Part shown: positions 50,463 through 63,768 of the stretch, piece after piece | Numbering within the stretch: position 1 is the stretch's first letter | How the letters are laid out: every line of letters begins with the position of its first letter | Assembly: GCA_002633005.1 (NCBI GenBank) | Contig: NMRA01000293.1 | Coordinates: forward strand, 149,198-213,197 | Direction: 5' to 3' | Length of the DNA stretch: 64,000 nt | From: Phoronis australis | Taxonomy: Eukaryota; Phoronida; Phoronidae | Position numbers and translations under genes: made by a program | Notes under the pieces: model-generated | Seen by the model: only the letters and a program-made list of their open reading frames with translations | Databases searched by the model: none | Told to the model about the DNA's origin: nothing

Positions 50463-51093
50463 ACTCTACTCCTCAGTGCCCGGGTAACGCCGTGATTTAT
50501 TCATTTTTGGCTTCTCAAAATATTTTGCACTCACGAGCACTTCAAATGCATTACAAATTGTATCTAACGAGACAGACTTTGACACTTTGTTTCTGTTCTA
50601 TATAAGTATTGGTTAGAGTGAAACAGAACGCACAATAATAAATGTCAACATAGGAACTTGGAATCCCGACTTAGACGAGTCCTCATCAGTCTGCCCTGGC
50701 ATGAGCTGTTTCATAGCCGGCATTCGTCATTGAAATCACCGCCGGCCACAGACCGTCACGGAGATGTTTCACGGCCGCATTGGTATTAACGGCGTACTTT
50801 TTTCTTCACTGTCGCGAGCCACTTCCGAAGCATTTTGGGCTCTCGAGGAAATCGAAAAACGATATACCCGCTTTCTTCGCAGCTTCATAGTTCGCACAAG
50901 CGTGCGATACACCACACCATAGCGGCAATCACTTTGTAGAAGAACCACTGGCGTCGCTGCGTCGTTTACTCACCTTCCTCACAGGTTAACGCGACACCTC
51001 TCGGCGAGGTAAGACCGACCGTATACAAGGTGATGTAGATATAGACCGATTAAGACGGTAAAAAAGACTAATTAAATCGGGTGGCATTCTCCG
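49791..51093. mobile_element. TTAA-flanked DNA transposon-like element (1.3 kb)
   Basis: TTAA (49787-49790) is followed by aggagaatgccaccc, and the other end reads gggtggcattctccg followed by TTAA (51094-51097). The 14-bp terminal inverted repeat is perfect. TTAA target duplication is the hallmark of piggyBac and Kolobok elements. The interior has no transposase; a 94-codon minus-strand frame (50022-50306) is not recognised and has a frameshift in copy A. Confidence 0.65.
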
Positions 51094-51097
51094 TTAA

Positions 51098-53809
51098 CGC
51101 TAACAGGTAACGCGACACGTAAAAACAAGTTACGTGATACTTTACCGTTCGCTATAGTATTCCAGAACACTGAGCTGTGAGCCCGAGGATGATTTGACCA
51201 CTTTTTGTTCAGAGAATTATGTCACAAATATCCCTGATAAAGACAAAACCATATTTTTTTTTAGATTTTTGTCAATGATGCTGAATTACAACTTGTGCAA
51301 GAGCTTGTCTATATTAGAAACAATCATAGCTAAATTAGTGTTCAGTTTATACATGCACATTTTGTTGAGTACGGTCGCGGTAATTTAGTGGCCAGGTGTA
51401 CATATAGGCGTTTAATCGCGGTGCTATAACATTTAACTTACTAAAAAGATTGGTTGTCATGCTATATGGTTAACAATTCTGCCGGTATTCTAACCTTGAC
51501 AACATTTTGCTTATGTGGTAAAAATTTATTTCCCCGGCGCCCTACACACTCCGCGCAAAGTTAAGAAAAAAAAACATATCACGGCCAAGGTCTCTGCAGA
51601 AAGTGTGCAACTTATAAGTTAAATATGGGATTTGCGTCTTTAACGAATCGCTATCAGCTGAACCACAATAACGCTTAGACACTCTCTCATTCACAAACAA
51701 AGACCCCCATGTTTAGGGTTATCTTCACAAGTCAGGTCAAATCAGTACGAGTGGCGCCACCTTTTAGCGGCAAAGCTCTTGGTCGAGTGGGTCTGTGTTC
51801 TCCCAGGACACAGATTGGCCACCTCATAGCAATAATTCTGTTTTACTCTTAATTCCATGTTGATGTACGCTGAATAACTACAACACATTTATAACCTCAC
51901 TGAGTATCAACTCACGTGACTTTCCAAATGAGGAAGTAAATACAGCCAGGAACGTGACCGTGACTACCTCACCGGGGAACGGACGGAAGTGAAGTCCCAC
52001 TTGTTTTCCCGTTTTCGAGAACTACTTTGGGGTGGCAGGTCAATTATGAAGTGAAGACTGGCGAGTTGCATAATGAAACTATTCATTGAAATGAGCCTAT
52101 AACCTAGGACCACTATGATCATCATGTGCTATTACTCCCAGCTATAACAAAAGCCAGCACACTGTGCCCGATGATGAGAGTGTCACTGGCCGACAATGCC
52201 CGCCAAATTCTTTTATCTTTCGTGCCAGAACACGAATGCCCAATGACAAAAAGTTCAAGTGTGAAAAACTTGCTGCTACGGCATGCGACAGTTGGGAGTC
52301 CCCTTGATCTCCACTCCGCCAGGATTAAATGGGCGTTCAAGTCGTTATATTTGCTCAGGTACATCTTACGTAACCACAGACAATGTGATCGACAACCTTT
52401 CTAAACACCCTTAAGAAACTCCCATGCAATGTCTCTTCAATCTGTGCTCACTAATGTAAACATGAATGAATAGCCCGGGCGCGTATGTGGTTTGGCCGCT
52501 GGTGAGCCTGGTCGATACTAATATAGAAGGTCGATTGACTATTCAATATTGACTGCTCGAGATTAAACCAGCACGCACGTACATTCGTATATCGATAATC
52601 TGTGGGAAGAATGGTCAATACAAGGTAAGTTTACTGTGTTGATGTGATCATTACGGAAATAGGAGGTTAATGTGATGACAAAGAAAGAAAAGGCTACGGT
52701 GGTTTGGGCCTCCCAGGTCTGTGACAGTCGCTTTTCGTATTACATACATTAAATTTGTATTACTTTGTGTCCAATGGTAATAACGATCGCTGAACGTGTT
52801 CAGGTATGTTCAGGTACAAGTTTGAAGATTTGTGTTCAGTGGCCTTCTGGATGCACAACCATTAGCGGATCGGGGTATTGCCGAATTCCCGTGCTCTCGT
52901 GATCGGGCGCTAGAGTTCAGTTACAGGACGTGGCCCTCACCGGCGTAGCAAAAAGTATTCAACAGAGCTCGCAAACGAAGCTTGCTGGCGAACGGTGTGA
53001 GGCAGTGAAATGAGTGGGGGCCATGCGGAGTCAACGAACGTGTAGAGCACTTGTTAACTGAAATGAATGGTATGGGTGTGTTTTTGCAATGAACAAGATC
53101 CTTTGTCTCCTCGTGCTCTTAGAGTACAGCAATACTAGTATATTGTTATCGCCCACTGCATAAGTGGATGTGCTCAAGGCGATTTTAGACATCGTTCTCT
53201 TCAAACTACGGTTATTTAAAAAAATGGACTCTTATTTTTGTTATACCAAAGCACGACCTTGTACCTCAAGCCCAGGGGTGTGTTTTTCAAGAAAATTTTC
53301 TGTCTTTTGGATTTGGCTTTTAGTTTGCTCCGGAGCAGGCTACAGATTTCTGTCGTTTTGCTTCCGAGTTGTAGATAGATGCTCCGACTGTTGGCGTTTG
53401 CCTGATTTCCGATTGTGGAAAAGATTGAGCTATCCGTGGGCAAATGTTTAGTCAAAAGACAATAGACTGACTCCGAGAAACAGCCCACAGGGGTTGAAAT
53501 GTATTGAGTGATCGACTGTTTGAACGATCAGAGAGCTTCCCTCGGAGATCCCCGTGTCTGACTGAACAAAACGCGTGTGGTATCTGCGTCGCACAGATTT
53601 TTGCTCAGCGTATTCGCATTCTGCATTGGCATACGTTAATTCTGATGATATCCGCCCGTTGACAATTTATTAAATCTATTTCTCCTCTTTATAAAGTAGT
53701 AAAACGGAGCAGGGAAAAGGTGTTTAAACATAGGCGAATCCAGGGTGTCCGGGTCCCCCCTTTTCTCTTTTCGAAATCGTGCTGTAACAATGATTAGAAA
53801 GACAAAGAG
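51098..53809. other. Intergenic, no supportable gene
   Basis: ORFs overlap on both strands without family resemblance (52122-52404; 53164-53488). The region has mixed composition and no clear repeat. Confidence 0.4.
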
Positions 53810-55852
53810 TGACTAAATGTTATGGAAAGTCATCCGACAAGTTGCTCCTAAAGAACAATCGTCATCACCTTCCATGCTGAAGATTGATGAGAACTGTGTT
53901 CATGACTTAATTCAGACTGCCAATAATTTTAACAAATTTTTTACTGACTTGTGATCTTAAAGATACAAACTCCACTCATAGTGATCTGATTGACTTCGTT
54001 GGTTCCAAAGTAGAAAATGTCATAGGTCATGATATTCCTCTGGTCACCATGGAGTTTGTAAACAAGTTTTTGAATGGTCTAAATTTGAATAAAGCCACTG
54101 GTACGGATGGTGTCAGCTCCAAATTATTGAAACTAGCTCATGAGGAACTGACACCATCCATTACCTATCTTTTAAATCATAGTATTAAAACTTCAAAGTT
54201 TCCTAGCTTGTGGAAACTTGCAAAAGTATCCCATTTACACAAAGGCGGTGCTACTGACAATGTAAAAAAATTAAGACCAATTTGAATTGGAGAAGCATGT
54301 TCACAATAGGCCTACCCTTTATTCATTTTTGACTGAGCATGACTTATTAGTTGCCTCTCAATCCGGTTTCAGAAGTGACCACTCCTGTGGAACTGTCCTC
54401 ATTAATATTGTTAACGGCTGGGCTCAGGGTGTAGATAGTGGTCACAACGTTGGTGTAGTATTTTTGGATTTTAAAAAAGCTTTGATCTTGTTGATCACAA
54501 TATACTTTTAAGCAAACTGTTAATTTACAAGGTAGGCAAGGTTTCGCGAGACTGATTTCAATCATATCTCTCGGAGAGGTGCCAGGTTGTATCCTTTGGT
54601 GGACATCTGTCTGAGTCCTTAGGTATCACATACGGTGTCCCCCAGGGATCCATACTGGGACCTCTGCTGTTTTTACTTTTTATAAATGATCTCTCTTTAG
54701 TTTGCGAAAACACGGTTGACATGTATGCAGATGATACTACTTTGTCGGTTGTGGCAAACTCGCTGATCGCTGTAAGGAACAGGCTCCAGTCTGATTTGGA
54801 TAAAGTTGCTACCTGGTGTGTTGATAATAAAATGGTAATTAATGCTGAAAAAACAAAATGTACGAGTATTGCCTCAGAGCAACGTTATAGTAAAAGTGAC
54901 CTTGAACTTAATCTTGCTATTTCGGATGTACGGCTCAATTAGGTTGACAGTGAAAAGTTATTTACTGAAGACAAGGCCCTCATCTGGTCTAGCCATATAT
55001 TAGTGGACTGTGTCCTAAATATTAGACAGCGTCTTGATCTTCTCCGGCGTATATCACCTTTTCTTCCCACAGAAGCGCGTCTGCAATATTTCAGCGCTTG
55101 TACGGGTATATTCCCTCTGTTCGTTTATTGTAGTAAGGTGTGGTCAGAATGCAATGCAAAATTGGTTTCCTCTTTATTGAAGGCTCAGAAGCAGGCGGCC
55201 AGACTTGTTCTGGGTGTACCTTTTGACACTCCGTCAACTCATATGTTTAGCAGATTGGGGTGGCTCCCTATTGAAAAATATTTTATATATACATGTAGGC
55301 GTTTGTGTATGATGCATTTAGTGTTTTCACAATAATGTACCAACTTATTTTTACCTTGTACTTGTTCGAAATAGCCACCAAATCAGGACAAGATTTTCTG
55401 CCTCAAACAATTTGGTTTTGCCTAAACACAAAACTTCGTTTTATTCTAAGTCCTTCTTTATTCATGCTATTCAACAGTGGAACAACTTGCCAAATAGTCT
55501 GAAGGAGGCTGACTGTTATGATGATTTCAGACTCAAACTCATTAGTTACCTGTGGTCGTCATAGCTGTCCCTCCTTTTTGTCGCTCCAATGTATATAAAT
55601 ATAAAAGTTTTTACTTATTTATTTATTTATTTATTTATTTATTATTCAGTCTGTAAATCCAATGTGTAAATACTGTTTAATTAATGTAACTTAATTTATT
55701 TTATTTATTTATCTATTTATCCATCTTAATTTATTTAATTTAATTTTTGTTACAGAGGACCATACTGTATATTAGCCTTTGGCTAAAGCATATTTTATAT
55801 CTTTTGTATTTTATCCTCTTATAAATAAAGTTTATTATTATTATTATTATTT
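53810..55852 (+). mobile_element. Decayed non-LTR retrotransposon (jockey/CR1-like), plus strand
   Basis: Reverse transcriptase blocks appear in order but in broken frames: LNKATGTDGVSSKLLKLA (about 54090), SQSGFRSDHSCGT (54360), VGVVFLDFKKA (54450), YGVPQGSILGPLLFLLFINDL (54630), MYADDTTL (54721) and a C-terminal part to about 55335. At least four stops or frameshifts interrupt it. The 3' end is an AT-rich tail with (TTTA)n at 55610-55642 and (ATT)n near 55830-55850. Confidence 0.85.
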
Positions 55853-58508
55853 TAGTGAAATCAAATTTATAATTGTTGACTTGGACCCCTTTTTTAAAAA
55901 AATCCTGGATCCGCCCCTGTTAATGTCACCATAAACTTCGTAAAAAGTCGATTAATTTGAAATCGGTCTGAGAAACATTATTATATTTAATTTAGGTAAA
56001 GAAACCCGCATTATTTGTTGTTCCATGACAGCCTCTAATATGGCACAATAAAATAAAATCTAATGTAAAATGTGTAAGGTTCATTAAAATATTAAATAAG
56101 GATTCTAATTCACGCTTTCGTTTAACTTGTCCTAAGGAACATGAAGGACAATTGAAATAGCGCTAGCAGCGATAATAGTGCTTTGTAGAAGCCCGTGCAT
56201 TAAGTGAATTTTGAACTGGCAATACCCATTTTTAAAGGCTCAAAACGAGACGGAATGCAGGTATTCCGAATAGCTGGGAATCCGACAGGTTCTTCACCGA
56301 TTAGCCCAATACCCACCCTAGACAGTATTCACCAAATTTGGCGACACGCTCGACATCCGTTCTCGCGTGTAAACTTGCCTCTGATTCCACTTGACGCCGT
56401 TCCCAAGCCTGAACTTGGCCGCATGAAAAATGTTCGTTCTGTGGCCAACGGTGACGCCAAAAATTCCCGCGGTCTTCACCGTCCCTGCCCAAGTCGACAC
56501 TTGGCCACATTCTTCTATCAAGCAGAAAAAAAAATCTCGTATCCTCACTGACAATCGCAACGTTTCGTCTATTCATAAGACATCATCAGGATCATATATA
56601 CAGTAAGACAGTAAGTGTCGAATACCAGTCAAGTCGCATCCAAGTAATAAAATGAGAGTATCAAGAGATACGAAACGTTGAATGAACATGAACTTTTTTT
56701 ATTGTATGGCCAAAAAATGATGTAATTGTGTGCATTGTCTGTGAATTGAGTTGGTAACGGAAATGGAACCCTTTCAAGGTAAGAACCAGTACATAACCGA
56801 GAGTAAAATGTCTAATTTACTTGGATTAAGTTTCTTCTGAATGTACAGTGATTTCCCTAGAGTGTTATGCGCCCTGTAATTTGAAATACCTTAATGCTTA
56901 TAGACAAACAAATGTCACAGTTGTCTATACAGTCAGTCGTGTCGTGCCTCTCGTGCATCTCGGTAGGAAAAGAGCAACTATCATTTATTGTTGAAGGGTT
57001 TAGCAGTGGTGCTTACTTGCTGAAAATGTTAAGCTACGCCACTGCTGCAGCGTGAAAGTCATGAAGAGTTACGAAATTACTGTATGCCAAAGATGGTTGA
57101 GCGTATGTTTTTCTTAGTTTAAACTGTTTTCGCATTAGAGTTAATCCGGATTAGGTTGTAGTCGGAACGTATTTAGATTAGCGCGATTACCTACCGCCCT
57201 CCTTTCCCACTTGACCGGACTAACATTCATTGTCCTAACTGTAAACCTTCACCGTACTGAGCACGAGATGTCGCTAGTAAGTAATTAAGTGAGTGAATCT
57301 TTTATTGTACATCGGTGTGGGGCAAAAGGACAACAAAATAAACATTAGCACAAACGCCATTGCGATCCTTTCCATTGAGAATACCTTGAATCATTGACCC
57401 ACTCTAGAGTACTGATGAAAACCTCGTCTAACAAGAATAGAAGTGGTAATCAGTAACGACTTCTGTCCTTGTTAGACGTGTTGTTTTGAGATTTGTTTAC
57501 TTAAAAGTTGTATAGCGAGCCCTTAGCAGCTGATGATACAATGTCGAGTGTGCGCGAAATGGCGGGGAGAAATTCGCTCGCGTGAAGTGGCGAGGCAATT
57601 TTGAAGGGCGGTCGAGAAAAATACTAATCCGTACCAAAGCTTTCGCATTCCGCTTTTTACGTAATCAGAATAACTTTTGTCCGCTCTCTTGTCCTGTTTG
57701 TTTATCCTTGTACCTCAGTGGGATAATTACATGTAGCTCATTGCTGTTATACCTAAGATCAGATTTGCGAAAATTTTCACGTATCATTATCTTCCGTGTT
57801 TTCTGTTATGACTTCACATTTCTGTCTTTGTTTTGTTGAATGAGTGTTAAGCAATTAAGTACCCATGGGCGGAGCTACAGCTCTGGGCTGCTCATGTGGA
57901 AATTATGCCAGATATTAGACCCTACAAGCACAGCTGCGTGCCCGTTTGCCAGGTACGTGGTACAACGGGTGCGAAGTGAAGCACAGTTTCAAAAGCATAG
58001 TTGCGTATTGCTTGGCCTTGCTTTTGGTGTTCGATATTACCAGATAACGCCATGCTCGTTTCCTTTTGAACAAGCAGCATGTGGAGATAATTTGACCGGC
58101 CTAGTGTCGGCTTACGAAGTAAATAGGGATAATTGTGGATTATTTAGGAAGCCACGACGTTTAAAACTTTGCTTGCGCGCGTTTGTGCGGCTTTTGAAGA
58201 AAGAAGTTTGAGACCTAGCCTGAAATTGATACGAGCGGGCGCTTTTTGTGCGTCAACACATAAATAATACCGTCATCTCTTTCTGGTCGTCCGTCCACTG
58301 CTATCTGATGATGATTGATAAGCGGTGTCGCGTTCGATATCTTTTGTTTTTTGCCAAATTTTGTCGTTTCGTCCCGTTCATAGACTTTTTCGTCAAGTTG
58401 TAAAGACGGCCGGCGTTGTCGTTCTGATAACGAGTTTTGTATGACGTGACTTTAAACAAAATCAGAGATGTTTGCTACCAATAAGAAGTCTGTACTATAT
58501 TTTTTCAG
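55853..58508. other. Intergenic or 5' non-coding region of the orphan gene
   Basis: A 123-codon frame (57840-58211) is not recognised. A donor-like tttgccag/gtacgtgg at about 57950 could end a 5' UTR exon that splices to the acceptor at 58507-58508. A short match to the start of the SMPDL3 intron repeat (ccgtcatctctttctgg) is at about 58271. Confidence 0.35.
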
Positions 58509-58517
58509 CTGACAACC

Positions 58518-61500
58518 ATGGGCGATATTGAACTGAACCCAGTCTACGAGCCGCTGCCGCTCAGACGTGAGCCTCCCGAAGGGATGGCGGAGGAATTCGA
58601 TTACGGCAACACAGACAAACACAGGTATGTACGGTATACAGAAACTGTGGGTAAGAAAAGGAAGCAGAGTTATTGTTTCCACACTCCACAGTAGATATTT
58701 CAGAAAACTGATAGTCCATTGTATGTATTTCTTGGGGAAAATATTCATTGAATCTTAGTTGCATTTCGCCACTATTTAGCTGTCAATGTTGAATTCTTAC
58801 CCAGTGAACTAGGCCGAATATATTTAAGAACATTAGTATCTTGTTCATATCATTTTGATTTTAAAAAAAATGTTCACCAATTACGTCCGCAAGTTCGTTT
58901 TGCCCCAGTGTTAACAACCAATTACTTTGTGAATTTTTGATTTTTTAACAAAAACAAAGACCGGAACTGTTGCTATCTCAGCAGCAAAATAACAACAAAT
59001 GGGTGTAACTGATTTCCCAGAAAATGTTTGCAAACGAGAAGCATCCTTTAACTTAAAAGCTTGCGTTTCGTTGTACTGGATGATGAAACGACATCTCCAC
59101 CTTGATCCGAACCAACAACTGACTTTTATGTCTTGCTCGCAACTTACGACGTTGGATTTCTTGTTGGATTCAATTTTGGCTAGTTAACAATCGCTACAAA
59201 AGAAGAGTTATGTGACCTTGGCTGTTTCTATGAACGTCACCTTTTGACTGGTGTAGCTACTTACGACGTTGAACTTTCATCAATAGATTTTGCTATCGCG
59301 AGATAGCAATTTGAACAAAAGAAAAGTATAGTGTGGTTAAACGATGCCAATAAGCAAATAACCTGAAACTTGAAACACAGATTGGGGCCTAAATTAATCA
59401 GATTCAGTGAACTATTACCCTACTATTCAACAGGATAGTTTTGACCGGAGGATGAACTTTTATTGATATGGCATTTGAATTGCCTACGATATGAAGCGGT
59501 CAGTGACATCACATCTCAGTGGTCAAGGATTGTGAACACCTTACTAATAACACTTTTAAATGGGAAATAATTTACGGTTTGCACGTTTTATTAATTTGGT
59601 ATCTATAGCAAAGTGTTCAATTACTTGTAAAACGTAAATTTTAAAATTTCATGATTCGCATATCTTTATAAGAATCCTTCGTGTACTTTAGTGAACTCTA
59701 AATCTCTACAATTGTATTGCATCCTTATATTTGGAATAATGAATTTTTATGAAATACGTTTTACTACTTAGTTTGAAGTTGTTGGAATTTTTTGGCCTTC
59801 AAAAACGCACACAATCCTTTTTTAAATGTGCGCAATCCTGAAAGATCATTATTTCATTGTGATAGAAAAATGGTTTTTACCACTTACGGTAATATGAAAT
59901 CAGTCACGGACAAATTGTGCCTTCGTCAAAATGGAAATGATTTCAAGGCTCCAAAACAGCTGAGAGCTTGTTATTGCTTGAGACCAGGCTCTACAAGTTG
60001 GCTTAGTAACACGGCGTGTCATTTTATGCCCAAGCGTGTTCTCAACGAATAGCGAACTGCCAATTCACTTCAAATTCAGATCTCTCGAACAAGCTGAAAC
60101 TAATTTTACAGCGGTATTCAGTGGCCAAATCGGGCAGAAGTTTGCTTTCTGGGTGGAAGTCAGAAGGCACGCACACAGCACCCTTTGACACAGCGTCACC
60201 TATACTGAAAAGTGGCCTTGTGGCAACATGATGAACGACACACGGAATTCCGTGTGTGAGCATCAATGCGCATGCTTGGTTGGAAGTTTACCGATCACAT
60301 CGCCGCCACTTGCACACGCCTTCTGGGCTTAAGCCACTGGATCGGGGTTTCCTTGATTTTGTTTAGTTCGATCACTGCCCGTTTTAATAAATTACAACTA
60401 TTCAAGTCAAAGGGTGTCCTCATACTACTTAACAGAAAACTGAAAGGGGGTTCCCAGATTTCAACCAATGGGAACGACTTTAACCAATGAGAAGCCTTGT
60501 TAAACAACATTCCACAGTGCTAGTTTTCGTAGCACACTGAGACTGGCACGCGCATTGAAAGACAGCCTCTGTCATTTGTATTCTTTTGGTGGCAGTTTTT
60601 GAAATTTCACCTGTAAAACATTTATGTCAAATGAAATTCGGCTATGTTATTGATACCGTCGTTTTCTTATGAATGTACACTTCATTTTTGCTGAAATTTA
60701 CAAAAACTCTTGGCAATGTGACCTTAGAATGCAAGATTGGTATTAATCTAAAATTTTAATTTAGAAATTTTACAGTCTAGCTGTTTTTAGAAAATATATA
60801 TACATTTACCGAGTTTGGCTAACACACAGACTTGTCGATAAGGGCCATCGTAACCTTAATCATACGTTTATGTAATGCCAGTAGGGAGAGTTGGCTGACC
60901 CGGCTAGTTTACCTTAACTCAGCACGCTATTCAGCAGTTTTTAGCCTCGTTGCAGTGTTCAGCTCACTGTTTTAAAAATCAAAACAGCAAATTTTCAGTG
61001 TTGTGAAATGGGTTGCAATACAGATACGCTGTGTTAGTTGTGAAGTTGGAAGTATGTTTGCGATAGCATCCCTTGGTTTTCTTCTTTTCCTTCCCATGGA
61101 GGGTTGAAGATGTAGTCCATGTTGAATGTGGTGTTGGTATTGAGCGACCTCTGTAGTCTTACCTCTTTAGTCCTAGCTTTGTAGAGCTTACTTCGGGATG
61201 ACGCTTAAAGCAGTTTCGTAACTTTGCCATGGACGTTCTACAGTTTCACATTGTCGTGAACTATGTAAATCTATTGGTTGAACGAAAGAAATACCAGGCC
61301 ATCCGATAATGTAAGATATAATTTTACCAAAGGTAGTGAATGATTCTTACTTAGACTTAATTTCCATTTCAGTGCTGGAAATTACTAGCATTTGACCCCT
61401 GCCATTTTACATGTGTAAACCCCGCCTTCGATTAAAAATTGACTTTTGGTGTAGACTACTTATTGTTATTGTCTCAACTCAATCCTTGGGCGTGGAAAGA

Positions 61501-63768
61501 ACTGACAGGTCGTTATTTCTTAAGAAAAGGTTCAACAAGTTTTAACTTGGTTAAAACCTGTTGCGTTGTTTTAGTATGCCCCCAGCATCGTCTCAAGTCC
61601 TATCAAACTATTTTACAGTTATCTGCCGGTAGGTGGTCTAAATCGATGGTTTCAGTGGCGGAAAGTGGATTTAGGGCAGTTTTAGCTCTTTGGCTAAAAT
61701 AAGAGAACAAAATAGCCAAAGCGTGCTTAGCAAAAACTATGCCCTTTAATGTGCAGTCAGACATTCGGACAATGTAAACGGCGATATTCTATGTCAGTAG
61801 ATTGGAAAGACTGGTTGTGGTTTTTTTTGCAGTGGGTAGATCTTGTTTAGGTCTTTTGAACACCAGTTGGAATCTAAAGTACATAGGTATTTGAACTGAC
61901 TGGCCGCCGTGGCCGGCCTACCGAATCTTGAAAGAAGGGATAGCCCTAAAAGTTGCACTCGGAAAGCAACAAACAATAGAAGCAAAACGTCGATTCGGTT
62001 GAACTCTAATCGATCTTACCTTCTCGATCACTTCTCTCTCAGACGCCAGTCACGCGCTAATAACTACACCACAGCGCCCCATACATCACAATTTTCAAAA
62101 ACCGTTGTACTGCATTGGCGGATTTAGGATATCGAAAAGGAGCCCATCTGTGTGAACCATTTTGGTCGCGTGTGGATGGGAGACGGACCCTGCCCCTTAA
62201 ACCGTCCATGAATTTGAAGAATATTTGCAGTATGTGGGTCATTAATATTGCGGGTTAGCCTTCCTAATTACACACGGTAAACCCACTGACCCACTGTAGT
62301 TCACCGGTAGCTTCAACGGAAAGATTCGTCGCCGTTAGCTACATTTATTCCAGTTTGAATTTTGCGGCGTAAATTAACTTTTAAGGGCATAAATCAATTC
62401 ATTACGGTGTAAATTAATTATTTGTGGTGTAAATTTGTCGTTGGACAAATTGGTGAACGATACGCACGTAAATTACGTGCGTAAATTAACTTAGGTTACG
62501 TCGTAATTAATCTACGTCGTTAAAAGTTCAGTTACGTCGTTAATAATTAACTTACGCCACTAACAAGAATTAATTTACGCACGTAATTTACGTGCGAAAC
62601 GTTCACCCATTTGGCCAATGATGCATTGCTAGGACCACCGCTATATTACTCCCAGCTATATACATGTCTAACTCTTTATATGTTTATACCGTAACGTCGT
62701 AGCGAAACTTGTGATATTGTACCCAATGAGCGTGGATCCGATGCTAGACCACGTGATGCGTAACCTGACCCTAACTCCCTAATCCACCTCGCAAACTGAT
62801 GAACTGTTTGTTGTAATTGTAGAAAAACATCCGGCAATTCGAACAAGAAAGATGTGTCCAGCAAAAAGCGTTCTTTGAAGAGCAATTCGTCAAAAGAAAG
62901 TACTGGTTCGAAAGCATGGTCCAACTGGCGCAGATTTCTGAATAAGTCTCACAATCAAGAACGCAATGGATCCAGTAAGCACTGGAATCATGGTCCGAAC
63001 TTGACGTCATTTCGGCCAGCATTAGTTTACGTTCCCAAAGAATTTGACATAAGAGAAACTAATTACCGAAATTCCCCAAATGCGGACTTGCATTATTCAC
63101 AATACAAAAGTTTGGACCGGGACTATTTTCGCGGCAGACATATGTCGTCGAACTCGTTTGTAAAGCATGACGATATTTATTCTTACTTTAATCCCAACAA
63201 CAGAATTCGATTGCTTCGTCACGACTCATACGACACCAGACACCACCGAAGCCGATCTAACATCGTTCCCTCTTACGTTTTTCGTGGAAAGTATATTTCA
63301 CCGGTCACACACGCATCAATGATTCAACATCCAGTCTCAAGACCGCCATCTACCAGGCAGTTGCCCTTGAGAACCATAGAAATACATCGAGTAGTTGCCA
63401 AGGACGGTGACGTCAGTTATGCGTCGCACGTAACGGTGCCGATTGTACGTTCTCACTCTGCGCCACCGATATCGCGAATTCGCGTCAGTAATAGTTATAT
63501 ACCAGAGAAAATCAACAAACTCAATCGCAATATGAAGGTCTACAAACCCATTGCACGCCATAGCAAACTAGAAACCTTACAAGAAAATGATAGGCATAAA
63601 ATTGCTGATAACGGTAAACCACGTGCGAAATACAGTCATGTGACTTTGTCTATTCCACCGTTTCGTGTCGAAAATCAGTTGATTCGGGAAACAGAAACCC
63701 TAACGATATCCTGTAACCTTTTTGAAGACGCTTCTGACATGCAAGTTAATGAGTTTGCTGAAGTTTAA
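58518..63768 (+). CDS. Orphan basic protein, two coding exons, 350 aa
   Basis: Exon 1 (coding part 58518-58624, acceptor ttttttcag before it) begins MGDIELNPVYEPLPLRREPP and ends at cacag/gtatgt. Exon 2 (62823-63768) follows the acceptor ttgtaattgtag; the codon split across the intron (AG/A, Arg) keeps one frame to the stop TAA. The protein has no signal peptide or membrane helix. It is rich in Ser, Arg, Asn, His and Tyr and strongly basic, with a Lys/Ser-rich start of exon 2 (SSKKRSLKSNSSKE) and no Cys clusters or catalytic motifs. It is probably largely disordered. I recognise no family. Support is the long open exon, clean splice sites and a matching phase. Confidence 0.75.
60238..60257. 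repeat. Perfect 20-bp palindrome in the orphan gene intron
   Basis: acacacggaattccgtgtgt equals its own reverse complement. It may be chance or a dimeric binding site. Confidence 0.85.
62441..62618. mobile_element. Short inverted-repeat element with nested palindromes
   Basis: Arms 62441-62488 and 62571-62618 are inverted copies (44 of 48 match). Each arm contains a further near-palindrome, cgcacgtaa-attacgtgcg. The 82-bp centre has repeats of tacgtcgttaa. This looks like a tiny MITE or an extruding cruciform. It lies in the intron just before exon 2 of the orphan gene. Confidence 0.75.

Noticed and set aside
57840-58211. 123-codon plus-strand ORF
   Set aside because: No recognised motif, and splice signals inside it suggest non-coding 5' sequence.
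58260-58300. Third copy of the SMPDL3 intron repeat
   Set aside because: Only about 40 bp resemble the start of the family, and no downstream modules follow.
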